From NCBI RefSeq assembly GCF_011694815.1, contig NZ_CP050177.1, forward strand, positions 6,393,501-6,457,500: a DNA stretch of 64,000 bases, given 5' to 3'. The translations under genes were made by a program, and so were the position numbers. The stretch is from Streptomyces liangshanensis (GTDB taxonomy: Bacteria; Actinomycetota; Actinomycetes; Streptomycetales; Streptomycetaceae). Below, piece after piece: positions 33,906-44,039 of the stretch. The notes beneath the pieces were generated by a model. That model did no database searches. It was not told the DNA's origin and was given only the letters and a program-made list of their open reading frames with translations. Position 1 is the first letter of the stretch; each line of letters begins with the position of its first letter.

Positions 33906-35453
33906 TCAGCTGTCTTCTTCGTCGAGCCAGCCCATGGTCCGGTCGACCGCCTTGAGCCAGCTCTTGTACTCACGCTCGCGGGTGTCCGCGTCCATCTGGG
34001 GCGTCCACTCGGCGGCCCTGCGCCAGTTGGCCTTGAGGGCGTCGGTGTCCGGCCAGAAGCCGACGGCGAGCCCGGCGGCGTAGGCGGCGCCGAGCGCGGT
34101 CGTCTCGGCGACCATGGGGCGCACCACGGGTGCGTCCAGGACGTCGGACAACGTCTGCATCAGCAGGTTGTTGGCGGTCATGCCGCCGTCGACCTTGAGC
34201 GTCGTCAGCTCGACGCCCGAGTCCTTGGTCATGGCGTCGCTGATCTCGCGGGTCTGCCAGGCGGTCGCCTCCAGCACCGCGCGGGCGATGTGGGCCTTGG
34301 TGACGTAGCCGGTGAGGCCGGCGATGACACCGCGGGCGTCGGAGCGCCAGTGCGGGGCGAAGAGCCCCGAGAACGCCGGGACGAAGTACACCCCGCCGTT
34401 GTCGTCCACGGAGGAGGCCAGGGTCTCGATCTCGGGCGCCGACTTGATCAGGCCCATCTGGTCGCGCATCCACTGCACCAGCGAACCGGTGACGGCGATC
34501 GCGCCCTCCAGGGCGTACACGGCCGGCTGGTCGCCGATGCGGTAGCCGACGGTGGTCAGCAGCCCGGAGTAGGAGTTGATCGGCTTGTGGGCGGTGTTCA
34601 TCAGCATGAACGTGCCCGTGCCGTACGTGGACTTCGCCTCGCCCTCCTCGAAGCAGGTCTGGCCGAACAGGGCCGCCTGCTGGTCGCCGAGCGCCGAGGC
34701 GACCGGGATGCCGTCGAGGGCGCCGCCCTTGGCCTTCCCGTACACCTCGGCGGAGGAGCGGATCTCCGGCAGCATCCCGATGGGCACGCCGATGGAGGAA
34801 CAGAGCTTCGGGTCCCACTGGAGGGTGGTGAGGCTCATCAGCATCGTGCGGGAGGCGTTGGTGACGTCGGTGACGTGCACGCCGCCGTTGACCCCGCCGG
34901 TCAGGTTCCAGATGACCCAGGAGTCCATCGTGCCGAAGAGGATGTCGCCGCGCTCGGCGCGCTCGCGCAGGCCCTCGACGTTGTCGAGCAACCAGCGGGC
35001 CTTGGGCCCCGCGAAGTAGGTCGCCAGCGGCAGGCCCGTCTCGCGGCGGAAGCGGTCCTGGCCGACGTTGCGGCCCAGCTCGCGGACGAGCGCGCCCGTA
35101 CGGGTGTCCTGCCAGACGATCGCGTTGTGGACGGGCTCACCGGTGTTCTTGTCCCAGAGCATGGTGGTCTCGCGCTGGTTGGTGATGCCGATCGCGAGGA
35201 CGTCCTTCTTGGTGATGCCCGCCTTCTGGATGGCGTTCGCCACGACTTCCTGGACGTTGGTCCAGATCTCGGTGGCGTTGTGCTCCACCCAGCCGGGCTT
35301 GGGGAAGATCTGTTCGTGTTCCTTCTGGTCGACGGCGACGATGCGCCCGTCGACGTCGAAGACGATGCAGCGGCTGGAGGTGGTGCCCTGGTCGATGGCC
35401 GCGATGAAAGGGCCGGTGCCGTGGGAGGAAGTCCCGGTGGTTGCGTCGCTCAC
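33906..35453 (-). CDS. glpK: glycerol kinase GlpK
   Basis: 515 residues from GTG 35453. It phosphorylates glycerol with ATP and traps it in the cell. Nucleotide motif [13 protein letters not shown] begins at Asp21. [11 protein letters not shown], the [14 protein letters not shown] substrate block, and the late [19 protein letters not shown]-binding segment are all present. Length is standard for the FGGY family. It lies between glpF and glpD with short gaps, so the three genes are probably co-transcribed. Confidence 0.97.
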   Translation of the reverse strand: MSDATTGTSSHGTGPFIAAIDQGTTSSRCIVFDVDGRIVAVDQKEHEQIFPKPGWVEHNATEIWTNVQEVVANAIQKAGITKKDVLAIGITNQRETTMLWDKNTGEPVHNAIVWQDTRTGALVRELGRNVGQDRFRRETGLPLATYFAGPKARWLLDNVEGLRERAERGDILFGTMDSWVIWNLTGGVNGGVHVTDVTNASRTMLMSLTTLQWDPKLCSSIGVPIGMLPEIRSSAEVYGKAKGGALDGIPVASALGDQQAALFGQTCFEEGEAKSTYGTGTFMLMNTAHKPINSYSGLLTTVGYRIGDQPAVYALEGAIAVTGSLVQWMRDQMGLIKSAPEIETLASSVDDNGGVYFVPAFSGLFAPHWRSDARGVIAGLTGYVTKAHIARAVLEATAWQTREISDAMTKDSGVELTTLKVDGGMTANNLLMQTLSDVLDAPVVRPMVAETTALGAAYAAGLAVGFWPDTDALKANWRRAAEWTPQMDADTREREYKSWLKAVDRTMGWLDEEDS

Positions 35454-35496
35454 GGTTTCGCTCCTGCTCTGTGCGAAGGGATAAGGAGACTCAGGC

Positions 35497-36288
35497 TCAG
35501 GCGAGGACCCAGTTGTAGAAACCGCCGGCCGCGGCGCCGCCGATCAGCGGTGCCACCACCGGTATCCAGGCGTAGCTCCAGTCGGAGCCGCCCTTGTTGG
35601 GCAGCGGCAGGAGCGCGTGCACGATACGGGGCCCCAGGTCACGGGCCGGATTGATCGCGTACCCCGTGGGGCCGCCCAGAGACAGGCCGATACCCACCAC
35701 GACCAGCGCGGTGATCAGCACGCCGATCGTGCCGAGGCCGTTGCCCGAGTTGTTGAGCCCCTGGGTGAGGATCGCGATGACCAGGACGAACGTGGCGATG
35801 ATCTCGGTCAGCACGTTCTGGAGGACGTTCCGGATCTCCGGTCCCGTGGAGAAGATCCCGAGGACCGGACCGGCCTGGGGGGCCGCCTTCTGGTCGACCA
35901 GCCCCTCCGTACCGGGCTGGGCCGCGAGGATCTCCGGGTCGGTGAGGTGGGCCGCGAACTGACCCATGTAGGTGACCCAGACCAGGAACGCGCCGATGAT
36001 GGCCCCCAGCATCTGGGAGCCGATGTAGAGCGGTACGTCGCTCCACTTGGTACCGCCCTCGATCGCCAGGCCGAGGGTGACCGCCGGATTGAGCTGTGCG
36101 CCGGAGATCCCCGCCGACAGGTAAGCGCCGGTCAGTACGGCGAAGCCCCAGCCGAAGCTGATGGCCAGCCAGCCCGCGTCGCGGGCCTTCGAGCGCTTGA
36201 GCACCACGGCGGCGACAACGCCGCCGCCGAGCAGGATCAGGATGGCGGTACCTGTGGTCTCGCCTATGAAGATGTCAAAGTTGGACAC
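35497..36288 (-). CDS. glpF: glycerol uptake facilitator (MIP family)
   Basis: 263 residues from GTG 36288, with AAAGGAG upstream; a longer reading frame begins at 36387 but lacks family similarity. Six membrane helices are visible. The two pore-forming half-helices carry NPA motifs at Asn67 ([11 protein letters not shown]) and Asn213 ([13 protein letters not shown]); the Asp after the second NPA favours glycerol over water. It is first in the glycerol operon, behind a GylR-type motif. The long loop at 110-150 is larger than in E. coli GlpF. Confidence 0.93.
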   Translation of the reverse strand: MSNFDIFIGETTGTAILILLGGGVVAAVVLKRSKARDAGWLAISFGWGFAVLTGAYLSAGISGAQLNPAVTLGLAIEGGTKWSDVPLYIGSQMLGAIIGAFLVWVTYMGQFAAHLTDPEILAAQPGTEGLVDQKAAPQAGPVLGIFSTGPEIRNVLQNVLTEIIATFVLVIAILTQGLNNSGNGLGTIGVLITALVVVGIGLSLGGPTGYAINPARDLGPRIVHALLPLPNKGGSDWSYAWIPVVAPLIGGAAAGGFYNWVLA

Positions 36289-36408
36289 CCGAGACTCCTT
36301 TGTCCAGGGGGAGGCGGGCCTCCGGCACACGCCAGGGGCCCGCGCCCTCACACGAGAGCGTTGCCGGCCACTGGCGCTGTCCCACACTAACTCGCATTAC
36401 CGGTAAGT

Positions 36409-36432
36409 GTTCGACAATGCCGACCGCTGAAC
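36409..36432. promoter_or_regulatory. putative GylR operator upstream of glpF
   Basis: GTTCGACAATGC (36409-36420) is identical to a sequence upstream of gylR, and a closing GAAC lies at 36429-36432, so GTTC...GAAC half-sites face each other. It lies about 120 bases upstream of the glpF start, a suitable place for IclR-type control. Confidence 0.65.
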
Positions 36433-36512
36433 GGCAGTTTTCTCCTGTGTCCAACATGCAGTCAAGGGTCCGGGAACCGAAACCTCGTACTACTCATGAT
36501 CCGCCATACCGC

Positions 36513-37277
36513 TCAAAAGCGCCCGGCGCCGATGTCCCGGGAGACCGAACGGGCGCACTCGCGCACCGCCGCCACCAGCTCGGGACGTACCTCCCCGTCC
36601 TTGCAGATGCGTTCGACCGCACCGGTGATCGCTATGGCTCCGACCGGCATCTTCCTGCGGTCATGGATGGGCGCGGCCACCGCCGCGACCCCCTCCCACG
36701 TCTCCTCGACGTCCACCGCCCACCCCCGCGCCCGGGTCAGGTCGAGGATCTCCTCGAACTCCGCCGCTCCGGTGACGGTCCGCGGCGTGAGCGCCGTACG
36801 CTCGCCCTCCAGGGCCTCGCTGTGCGCCACCGGGTCGTACGCCGACAGCACCTTCCCCAGCGCCGTCGAGTGCAGCGGCTGCATGGCCCCCACCTCCAGG
36901 ACCTGCCTGCTGTCGTCGGGCCGGAACACGTGGTGGACGATCAGCACCCCCTGCTGGTGCACCACCCCCAGGTGCACGCTCTCCCCGCTCGACCGCGCCA
37001 GGTCGTCCGTCCAGACCAGCGCCCGCGACCGCAGCTCGTGCACGTCCAGATAGCTGTTCCCCAGACGGAGCAGCTCCGCCCCCAGCTGGTAGCGGCCCGA
37101 GGCCGGCTCCTGCTCCACGAAGCCCTCCGCCTGGAGGGTCCGCAGGATGCCGTGCGCCGTCCCCTTGGCCAGTCCCAGCGAGGCGGCGATGTCCGAGAGG
37201 CCGAGCCGCCGCTCGCCGCCCGCCAGCAGGCGCAGCATGGCCGCCGCCCGTTCCAGCGACTGGATGTTCTTCGCCAT
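36513..37277 (-). CDS. gylR: IclR-family glycerol operon regulator GylR
   Basis: 254 residues from ATG 37277, with GGGAGG upstream. The N-terminal winged helix (SLERAAAMLRLLAGGERRLGLSDIAASLGLAKGTAHGILRTL) and the C-terminal IclR effector domain (residues 80-250) are typical. In Streptomyces GylR represses glpF-glpK-glpD and its own gene until glycerol-3-phosphate accumulates. The position directly upstream of glpF and in the same direction fits that role exactly. The shared 12-base motif found upstream of gylR and glpF is its probable site. Confidence 0.93.
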   Translation of the reverse strand: MAKNIQSLERAAAMLRLLAGGERRLGLSDIAASLGLAKGTAHGILRTLQAEGFVEQEPASGRYQLGAELLRLGNSYLDVHELRSRALVWTDDLARSSGESVHLGVVHQQGVLIVHHVFRPDDSRQVLEVGAMQPLHSTALGKVLSAYDPVAHSEALEGERTALTPRTVTGAAEFEEILDLTRARGWAVDVEETWEGVAAVAAPIHDRRKMPVGAIAITGAVERICKDGEVRPELVAAVRECARSVSRDIGAGRF

Positions 37278-37316
37278 CGGCCGGACCTCCCGTACGTGTG
37301 CTTCGTACCCCACACA

Positions 37317-37333
37317 GTTCGACAATGCTGAAC
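37317..37333. promoter_or_regulatory. putative GylR operator upstream of gylR
   Basis: GTTCGACAATGCTGAAC is an inverted repeat (GTTC and GAAC around nine bases), 40 bases upstream of the gylR start. Its first 12 bases match the site upstream of glpF exactly, supporting autoregulation. Confidence 0.65.
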
Positions 37334-37509
37334 ACTATCGGCCGATGCCGACCTTTTGTCATCGCGGACACGACACGCCGACACAGGCCCACCGCCCGTC
37401 CGGCGGCCGGAATGGCGCCCCGTTCCCGGGCCCGCCCGGCTACGCTGGCCCGGTGCGCCGTCCTCAGACGCCGCAAAGCCGACAGCCGTCGCAACCCGGG
37501 AGTACCTTC

Positions 37510-40500
37510 ATGGCCTCGTCGCCAGCACCCTCCACCGACAGCAAGAGCCGGATCGAAGCCCTCCGCGAGGCACTGGCCACCCGCGTGGTCGTCGCCGACG
37601 GCGCGATGGGCACGATGCTCCAGGCGCAGGACCCCACCATGGAGGACTTCGAGCAGCTCGAAGGCTGCAACGAGATCCTCAACGTGACCCGCCCGGACAT
37701 CGTCCGCCACGTCCACGAAGAGTATTTCGCCGTCGGCGTCGACTGCGTCGAGACCAACACCTTCGGCACCAACTACGCCGCCCTCGCCGAGTACGACATC
37801 GCCGACCGGGTCTTCGAGCTCGCCGAGGCCGGCGCCAGGATCGCCCGCGAGGTCGCCGACGAGTTCACCACCAGCACCGGACAGCAGCGCTGGGTCCTCG
37901 GCTCGATGGGCCCCGGCACGAAACTGCCGACCCTCGGCCACGCCCCGTACCTCACCCTGCGCGACGCCTACCAGCAGAACGCCGAAGGCATGATCGCCGG
38001 CGGCGCCGACGCCCTCCTGGTGGAGACCACCCAGGACCTGCTCCAGACCAAGGCCGCCGTCCTCGGCGCCCGCCGCGCCCTCGCCGCCACCGGCGCGAAC
38101 CTGCCCATCATCTGCTCCGTGACCGTCGAGACGACCGGCACGATGCTCCTCGGCTCCGAGATCGGCGCGGCCCTCACCGCCCTCGAACCCCTCGGCATCG
38201 ACATGATCGGCCTCAACTGCGCCACCGGGCCCGCCGAGATGAGCGAGCACCTGCGCTACCTCGCCCGGCACTCCCGTATCCCCCTGTCCTGCATGCCCAA
38301 CGCCGGCCTCCCCGTCCTCGGCAAGGACGGCGCGCACTACCCGCTGTCCCCGGGCGAGCTCGCCGACGCGCAGGAGACGTTCGTCCGCGAGTACGGCCTG
38401 TCCCTGGTCGGCGGCTGCTGCGGTACGACCCCCGAGCACCTGCGCCAGGTCGTGGAGCGCGTCCGCGACGCGGTGCCCACCGTCCGCGACCCGCGCCCCG
38501 AGCCCGGCGCCGCGTCCCTCTACCAGACCGTGCCCTTCCGCCAGGACGCCGCGTTCCTCGCCATCGGCGAGCGCACCAACGCCAACGGCTCGAAGAAGTT
38601 CCGCGAGGCCATGCTCGAAGGCCGCTGGGACGACTGCGTCGAGATGGCCCGCGACCAGATCCGCGAAGGCGCCCACCTGCTGGACCTCTGCGTCGACTAC
38701 GTGGGCCGCGACGGCGCCGCCGACATGGCCGAACTCGCCGGCCGCTTCGCCACCGCCTCCACCCTCCCCATCGTCCTCGACTCCACCGAGCTGCCCGTCC
38801 TGCGCGCCGGACTGGAGAAGCTCGGCGGCCGCGCCGTCATCAACTCCGTCAACTACGAGGACGGCGACGGCCCCGAGTCCCGCTTCCACAAGGTCACCGA
38901 ACTCGCCGTCGAGCACGGCGCCGCGCTCATCGCGCTCACCATCGACGAGGACGGCCAGGCCCGTACCCCCGAGCACAAGGTCGCCATCGCCGAACGGCTC
39001 ATCGCCGACCTCACCGGGAACTGGGGCGTCCACGAGTCGGACATCCTCATCGACACCCTGACCTTCACCATCTGCACCGGCCAGGAGGAGTCCCGCAAGG
39101 ACGGCATCGCCACCATCGACGCCATCCGCGAACTCAAGCGCCGCCACCCCGACGTACAGACCACCCTCGGCCTGTCCAACATCTCCTTCGGCCTCAACCC
39201 GGCCGCCCGCGTCGTCCTCAACTCCGTCTTCCTCGACGAATGCGTCAAGGCCGGCCTGGACTCGGCGATCGTGCACGCCTCCAAGATCCTGCCGATCGCC
39301 CGCCTGGAGGAGGAGCAGGTCAAGGTCGCCCTCGACCTGATCCACGACCGGCGCGAGGAGGGCTACGACCCGCTCCAGAAGCTCATGGCGCTGTTCGAGG
39401 GCGTCAACATGAAGTCGATGAAGGACGGCCGCGCCGAGGAGTTGATGGCCCTCCCGCTCGGCGAGCGCCTGGAGCGCCGCATCATCGACGGCGAGAAGAA
39501 CGGCCTGGAGGCCGACCTCGCCGAGGCCCTCACCACGCGCCCCGCCCTGGAGATCGTCAACGACACCCTGCTGAACGGCATGAAGGTCGTCGGCGAGCTC
39601 TTCGGCTCCGGCCAGATGCAGCTGCCGTTCGTCCTCCAGTCCGCCGAGGTCATGAAGACGGCGGTCGCCTACCTCGAACCGCACATGGAGAAGAGCGACG
39701 CCGAGGGCAAGGGCACGATCGTGCTCGCCACCGTCCGCGGCGACGTCCACGACATCGGCAAGAACCTCGTGGACATCATCCTCTCCAACAACGGCTACAA
39801 CGTGGTCAACCTCGGCATCAAGCAGCCCGTCTCCGCGATCCTCGAAGCCGCCGAGGAGCACCGCGCCGACGTCATCGGCATGTCGGGGCTGCTGGTGAAG
39901 TCGACCGTGATCATGAAGGAGAACCTCCAGGAGCTCAACCAGCGCCGGATGGCCGCCGACTACCCGGTCATCCTCGGCGGAGCCGCCCTCACCCGCGCCT
40001 ACGTCGAACAGGACCTCCACGAGATCTACGAGGGCGAGGTCCGCTACGCCCGCGACGCGTTCGAGGGCCTGCGCCTCATGGACGCCCTCATCGCCGTCAA
40101 GCGCGGCGTCCCCGGCGCCACCCTCCCCGAACTCAAGCAGCGCCGCGTCAAGGCCACCACCAACGCCGTCGTGGAGGAACGCCCCGAGGAGGGCGCCGCC
40201 CGCTCCGACGTCGCCACCGACAACCCGCTGCCCACCCCGCCGTTCTGGGGCACCCGCGTCGTCAAGGGCATCCAGCTCAAGGAGTACGCCTCCTGGCTCG
40301 ACGAAGGCGCCCTCTTCAAGGGGCAGTGGGGCCTCAAGGAAGCCCGCAAGGGCGGCCCGACGTACGAGGAGCTCGTCGAGACCGAGGGCCGGCCCCACCT
40401 GCGCGGCTGGCTCGACCAGCTGCACACCGGCGGCATGCTCGAAGCGGCCGTCGTCTACGGCTACTTCCCCTGCGTGTCCAAGGGCGACGACCTCATCCTG

Positions 40501-41019
40501 CTCGGCGAGGACGGCTCGGAGCGCACCCGCTTCACCTTCCCCCGCCAGCGCCGCGGCCGCCGCCTCTGCCTGGCGGACTTCTTCCGCCCCGAGGAGTCCG
40601 GCGAGACGGACGTCGTCGGCCTCCAGGTCGTCACCGTCGGCTCGAAGATCGGCGAGACCACCGCCGAACTCTTCGAGAAGAACGCCTACCGCGACTACCT
40701 CGAACTGCACGGTCTCTCCGTCCAGCTCGCCGAGGCCCTCGCCGAGTACTGGCACGCCCGGGTCCGCTCCGAACTCGGCTTCGCCGGCGAGGACCCCGCC
40801 GAGGTCGAGGACATGTTCGCGCTCAAGTACCGGGGCGCCCGCTTCTCCCTCGGGTACGGGGCCTGCCCCGACCTGGAGGACCGGGCGAAGATCGCCGAGC
40901 TGCTCCGGCCCGAGCGCATCGGCGTCCAGCTCTCGGAGGAGTTCCAGCTCCACCCCGAGCAGTCCACGGACGCGATCATCATCCACCACCCCGAGGCGAA
41001 GTACTTCAACGCCCGCTGA
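37510..41019 (+). CDS. metH: cobalamin-dependent methionine synthase MetH
   Basis: 1169 residues from ATG 37510. Domain order: homocysteine-binding barrel with zinc ligands Cys237 (GLNCATGP), Cys303 and Cys304 (GGCCGTTPEH); pterin/methyltetrahydrofolate barrel (about 340-610, FLAIGERTNANGSKKF); helical cap and B12 domain with lower cobalt ligand His747 in GDVHDIGKN; and a C-terminal AdoMet activation domain (about 890-1160, YFNAR end). All parts needed for catalysis and reductive reactivation are present. No cobalamin riboswitch was recognised in the 230 bases upstream. A long hairpin follows the gene. Confidence 0.97.
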   Translation: MASSPAPSTDSKSRIEALREALATRVVVADGAMGTMLQAQDPTMEDFEQLEGCNEILNVTRPDIVRHVHEEYFAVGVDCVETNTFGTNYAALAEYDIADRVFELAEAGARIAREVADEFTTSTGQQRWVLGSMGPGTKLPTLGHAPYLTLRDAYQQNAEGMIAGGADALLVETTQDLLQTKAAVLGARRALAATGANLPIICSVTVETTGTMLLGSEIGAALTALEPLGIDMIGLNCATGPAEMSEHLRYLARHSRIPLSCMPNAGLPVLGKDGAHYPLSPGELADAQETFVREYGLSLVGGCCGTTPEHLRQVVERVRDAVPTVRDPRPEPGAASLYQTVPFRQDAAFLAIGERTNANGSKKFREAMLEGRWDDCVEMARDQIREGAHLLDLCVDYVGRDGAADMAELAGRFATASTLPIVLDSTELPVLRAGLEKLGGRAVINSVNYEDGDGPESRFHKVTELAVEHGAALIALTIDEDGQARTPEHKVAIAERLIADLTGNWGVHESDILIDTLTFTICTGQEESRKDGIATIDAIRELKRRHPDVQTTLGLSNISFGLNPAARVVLNSVFLDECVKAGLDSAIVHASKILPIARLEEEQVKVALDLIHDRREEGYDPLQKLMALFEGVNMKSMKDGRAEELMALPLGERLERRIIDGEKNGLEADLAEALTTRPALEIVNDTLLNGMKVVGELFGSGQMQLPFVLQSAEVMKTAVAYLEPHMEKSDAEGKGTIVLATVRGDVHDIGKNLVDIILSNNGYNVVNLGIKQPVSAILEAAEEHRADVIGMSGLLVKSTVIMKENLQELNQRRMAADYPVILGGAALTRAYVEQDLHEIYEGEVRYARDAFEGLRLMDALIAVKRGVPGATLPELKQRRVKATTNAVVEERPEEGAARSDVATDNPLPTPPFWGTRVVKGIQLKEYASWLDEGALFKGQWGLKEARKGGPTYEELVETEGRPHLRGWLDQLHTGGMLEAAVVYGYFPCVSKGDDLILLGEDGSERTRFTFPRQRRGRRLCLADFFRPEESGETDVVGLQVVTVGSKIGETTAELFEKNAYRDYLELHGLSVQLAEALAEYWHARVRSELGFAGEDPAEVEDMFALKYRGARFSLGYGACPDLEDRAKIAELLRPERIGVQLSEEFQLHPEQSTDAIIIHHPEAKYFNAR

Positions 41020-41094
41020 CCCGCCCCGGCGCCCGCCTCGCCCTATCCGGCGCGCGCGGAGATCGGCGGCCCCGTACACTGGTCGGTCCAGCGC

Positions 41095-41145
41095 AGGCCG
41101 GTCGCCTGTCCCGGGGGGATTCCCCGTGGAACAGGCGACCGGCCT
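41095..41145 (+). terminator. large hairpin between metH and HAD hydrolase gene
   Basis: A 15-bp perfect stem, AGGCCGGTCGCCTGT with its complement, encloses 21 bases that can pair again as GGGG against CCCC. It follows a TACACT (41075-41080) that resembles a -10 box. It may end metH, or act within the leader of the HAD gene. Confidence 0.65.
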
Positions 41146-41171
41146 TCCCGTCCCCCACGGAGGTGTGCCGG

Positions 41172-41873
41172 ATGACCAGTACGGTCCCCGCATCGTTGAC
41201 CCGAACGGCCGAAGGCTCCGCCCTCCAGGCCGTCCTTCTCGACATGGACGGCACCCTGGTCGACACCGAGGGCTTCTGGTGGGACGCCGAGGTGGAGGTC
41301 TTCAAGGACCTCGGCCACGCCCTCGACGAGTCCTGGCGCCACGTCGTCGTCGGCGGCCCCATGACCCGCAGCGCTGCCTTCCTCATCGAGGCCACCGGCG
41401 CCGCCGTCACCCTGGACGAGCTGACCGTACTGCTCAACGCGAAGTTCGAGGACCGGATCGGCCTCGGCGTGCCCATGATGCCCGGCGCCGCGAGACTCCT
41501 GGCCGAACTGGCCGCCCACGACGTGCCCACCGCCCTGGTCTCCGCGTCCCACCGGCGCATCATCGACCGCGTGCTGCTCTCCCTCGGCCCGCAGTACTTC
41601 GCCCTCACCGTCGCCGGCGACGAGGTGCCCCGTACCAAACCGCACCCCGACCCCTACCTGATCGCCGCCCGCGGCCTGGGCGCCGACCCGGCGCGCTGCG
41701 CCGTCGTCGAGGACACGGCCACCGGCGTGGCCTCCGCGGAGGCGGCCGGGTGCAAGGTCGTCGCGGTGCCCTCCGTCGCCCCGATCGCGCCCTCCGAGGG
41801 CCGCGCGGTCGTCTCCTCGCTCGAAGAGATCGACCTCGTCTTCCTGCGGGGCCTGATGACGCGCCGCGACTGA
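41172..41873 (+). CDS. HAD-family phosphatase
   Basis: 233 residues from ATG 41172, with GGAGG eight bases upstream. Motif I DMDGTLVDT supplies nucleophile Asp24 and acid/base Asp26. Motif II is VSASHRR, motif III Lys in RTKPHPDPYL, and motif IV VVEDTATGVASAEAAG. The helical cap between motifs I and II is of the C1 type, as in beta-phosphoglucomutase-like enzymes. These dephosphorylate small sugars or nucleotides; the substrate is unknown. It follows metH by 150 bases, separated by a hairpin. Confidence 0.88.
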   Translation: MTSTVPASLTRTAEGSALQAVLLDMDGTLVDTEGFWWDAEVEVFKDLGHALDESWRHVVVGGPMTRSAAFLIEATGAAVTLDELTVLLNAKFEDRIGLGVPMMPGAARLLAELAAHDVPTALVSASHRRIIDRVLLSLGPQYFALTVAGDEVPRTKPHPDPYLIAARGLGADPARCAVVEDTATGVASAEAAGCKVVAVPSVAPIAPSEGRAVVSSLEEIDLVFLRGLMTRRD

Positions 41874-42375
41874 CTGACCCACACCGCGTGGTTATTGGAT
41901 ACAATCGGAAACTCATCGCATCGGACCGTGTATTTTCCGTGACCCGGACGCCGCGGCGGCGTGATCGGCTCACGGTTCACGCAGTGAGCTTTATCACGCC
42001 TCCGTGAGGCGCTGGGGACTGGCGTGGCGGCCACATGCCTGTCGGGAGGCGGCTCCGATGGGCCCTTGTGTCCCGATTGGTCAAGGCGTGTACGAAACCT
42101 GCCGGAGGCGGGACATCAACTCGCCGCTATGGCCGGTCACTTTGTGATGACGCACCACTTCGGCCCCGGTCCGGCCCTCCCGGCGCCGCGGACTAATCTC
42201 GTCGCGAGTACTTCGCCGCACCAACAGCATGTCCCGGCGGCCCATCAAGTCGCCGCGACGACAGGACCGATCGCCCTGTATCCCGGCCCGATCGCACTGC
42301 CCCGAACGGGTGGCGGCGGCGGAGTCTCCCATTTGCACCGCTGTATCCCAGTGCCGGATGAGGAGTACGTCCAGG
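41874..42375. other. 502-base intergenic region, AT-richer, no convincing gene
   Basis: No reading frame here has a ribosome site plus family-like product. The left part is relatively AT-rich for this genome (GGTTATTGGATACAATCGG) and may hold promoters. A compound inverted repeat lies at 41961-41997 (GTGAT/ATCAC outside, GCTCAC/GTGAGC inside), a possible terminator for the HAD gene. The rest, up to the lipoprotein start, contains scattered GC-rich sequence and is probably leader and regulatory DNA. Confidence 0.6.
41961..41997 (+). terminator. candidate compound stem-loop after the HAD gene
   Basis: Outer arms GTGAT (41961-41965) and ATCAC (41993-41997), inner arms GCTCAC (41968-41973) and GTGAGC (41984-41989), ten-base loop. 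The stem is interrupted by two- and three-base bulges, so strength is moderate. Confidence 0.4.
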
Positions 42376-43980
42376 ATGAACCGCAAGACTTTGGTGCTGT
42401 CGGCCGTGGTCGGCCTGCTTGCGCCCGTGCTCGCCGGTTGTGGCGGCTCGGACGGCGGCTCAGGCGGCGGTGATGCCATTGTCGTGGGCACCACGGACCC
42501 GTTCGTGGCGACCAAGGAAGCCCCGGCCCCCGTGGACCCGGCGTACACCTACGACACCAACACCTGGAACCTTCTCAAGCAGACGATCCAGACGCTGCTG
42601 TACATCCCGCGCGGCGGCGGCGAGCCCCTGCCGGACGCGGCCAGCCAGTGCGGCTTCACCGACACCGGCAGCGAGAGCTACCGCTGCACCCTGCGCTCGG
42701 GCCTCACGTTCTCCAACGGCGACCCGATCACCGCCGAGGACGTCAAGTACTCCATCGAGCGCGTCAGCAACATCAACGACCCCAACGGGGCCGTCGGCCT
42801 GCTGGCCAACATCGACAAGATCGAGACCAGCGGCAACGAGGTCATCTTCCACCTCAAGACGGCGGACGCCACGTTCCCGTACAAGCTCTCGACGCCCATC
42901 GCCGGCATCATCGACCCCAAGGTCTACGCGCCGAAGAAGCTCCTCGACGGCTTCACGATCGAGGGCTCCGGGCCGTACACCTTCAAGGCGGAGGTGAAGG
43001 ACGGCAAGATGATGAAGGCCGTCTACACCAAGAACCCCAAGTACAAGGGCGCCCTGAAGCTCCAGAACAGCAAGGTCGAGATCCGGTACTTCCCCACCGC
43101 CGAGGACATGGCCGCCGCGCTGGAGAAGGGCGACATCGACGTGATGAACCGTTCGATGACGCCCGAGCAGATCCAGAACATGCAGGCCAAGCCCGAGGAG
43201 CACGTCAACCTCACCGAGATACCGGGTCAGGAGATCCGCTACCTCGCCTTCAACACCAACGCGCCGGTCGTCAAGGACAAGGCCGTACGCCAGGCCATCG
43301 CCTCCGTCGTCAACCGCGGTGACCTCATCAAGAAGGTCTACGGCCCGATGGCCGACCCGCTGTACTCGGTCATCCCGTCCGGCATCACCGGGCACACCAA
43401 CTCGTTCTTCAACGAGTACGGCGACGGCAACAAGACGGAAGCCGCCAAGTTCCTCTCCGAGGCCAACATCCCGACCCCGGTGAAGATCACGCTGAACTAC
43501 ACCACCGACCACTACGGTGCCGCGACGAAGAAGGAATTCGAGACACTTCGGGATCAGTTGAACTCCAGCGGGCTGTTCGACGTGGATCTCAAGGGTGAAC
43601 CGTGGGCGACCTTCCTGCCCAAGAAGAACGAGGGCAAGTTCCCGATCTTCGGCCTCGGCTGGTTCCCCGACTTCCCCGACCCGGACAACTACATCGCACC
43701 GTTCCTGGACAAGGACAACATTCTCAGCAGCCCCTACGCCAACAAGAGGGCGATCGACACGCTGATCCCCGAGTCGCGCCGTGAGGCCGACCGCAGCGCC
43801 GCGTCGAACACCTTCGCCGAGCTCCAGAACATCGTCTCCTCCGACGTACCGATGCTGCCGCTGTGGCAGGGCAAGCAGTACATCGCCGCCCGGGACGACA
43901 TCTTCGGGGTGGAGTGGGCGCTCGACTCGGGCGCCAACCTGCACCTCTGGGAACTGGGGCGTGGCACCGCCGGATCCTGA
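42376..43980 (+). CDS. peptide-type ABC substrate-binding lipoprotein (family 5)
   Basis: 534 residues from ATG 42376; GAGGAG lies about 11 bases upstream. The signal peptide MNRKTLVLSAVVGLLAPVLAGC ends in a lipobox with Cys22. The mature part is a family 5 binding protein (oligopeptide/nickel type): RCTLRSGLTFSNGDPITAEDVKYSIER, AVRQAIASVVNRGDLIKKVY and VPMLPLWQGKQY are hallmark blocks. No permease or ATPase gene is nearby, and a paralogue follows directly, so the pair must use a transporter encoded elsewhere or act as sensors. Ligand unknown; peptides are likely. Confidence 0.88.
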   Translation: MNRKTLVLSAVVGLLAPVLAGCGGSDGGSGGGDAIVVGTTDPFVATKEAPAPVDPAYTYDTNTWNLLKQTIQTLLYIPRGGGEPLPDAASQCGFTDTGSESYRCTLRSGLTFSNGDPITAEDVKYSIERVSNINDPNGAVGLLANIDKIETSGNEVIFHLKTADATFPYKLSTPIAGIIDPKVYAPKKLLDGFTIEGSGPYTFKAEVKDGKMMKAVYTKNPKYKGALKLQNSKVEIRYFPTAEDMAAALEKGDIDVMNRSMTPEQIQNMQAKPEEHVNLTEIPGQEIRYLAFNTNAPVVKDKAVRQAIASVVNRGDLIKKVYGPMADPLYSVIPSGITGHTNSFFNEYGDGNKTEAAKFLSEANIPTPVKITLNYTTDHYGAATKKEFETLRDQLNSSGLFDVDLKGEPWATFLPKKNEGKFPIFGLGWFPDFPDPDNYIAPFLDKDNILSSPYANKRAIDTLIPESRREADRSAASNTFAELQNIVSSDVPMLPLWQGKQYIAARDDIFGVEWALDSGANLHLWELGRGTAGS

Positions 43981-44039
43981 TCCCACCGGCCGCGCGGGCG
44001 GACCCCCGCGCGGCCGGCAGAAAGCACGAGGCACGTTCT

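Noticed and set aside
37278..37509. Possible cobalamin riboswitch upstream of metH
   Set aside because: I looked for the B12-box and the conserved core in the 230 bases before metH and saw none; the region is GC-rich leader with gylR promoter elements.
36661..41193. Very long minus-strand open frame opposite metH
   Set aside because: It runs antisense to well-conserved metH, is Gly/Val/Leu/Glu low-complexity, and results from the GC bias of the opposite strand.
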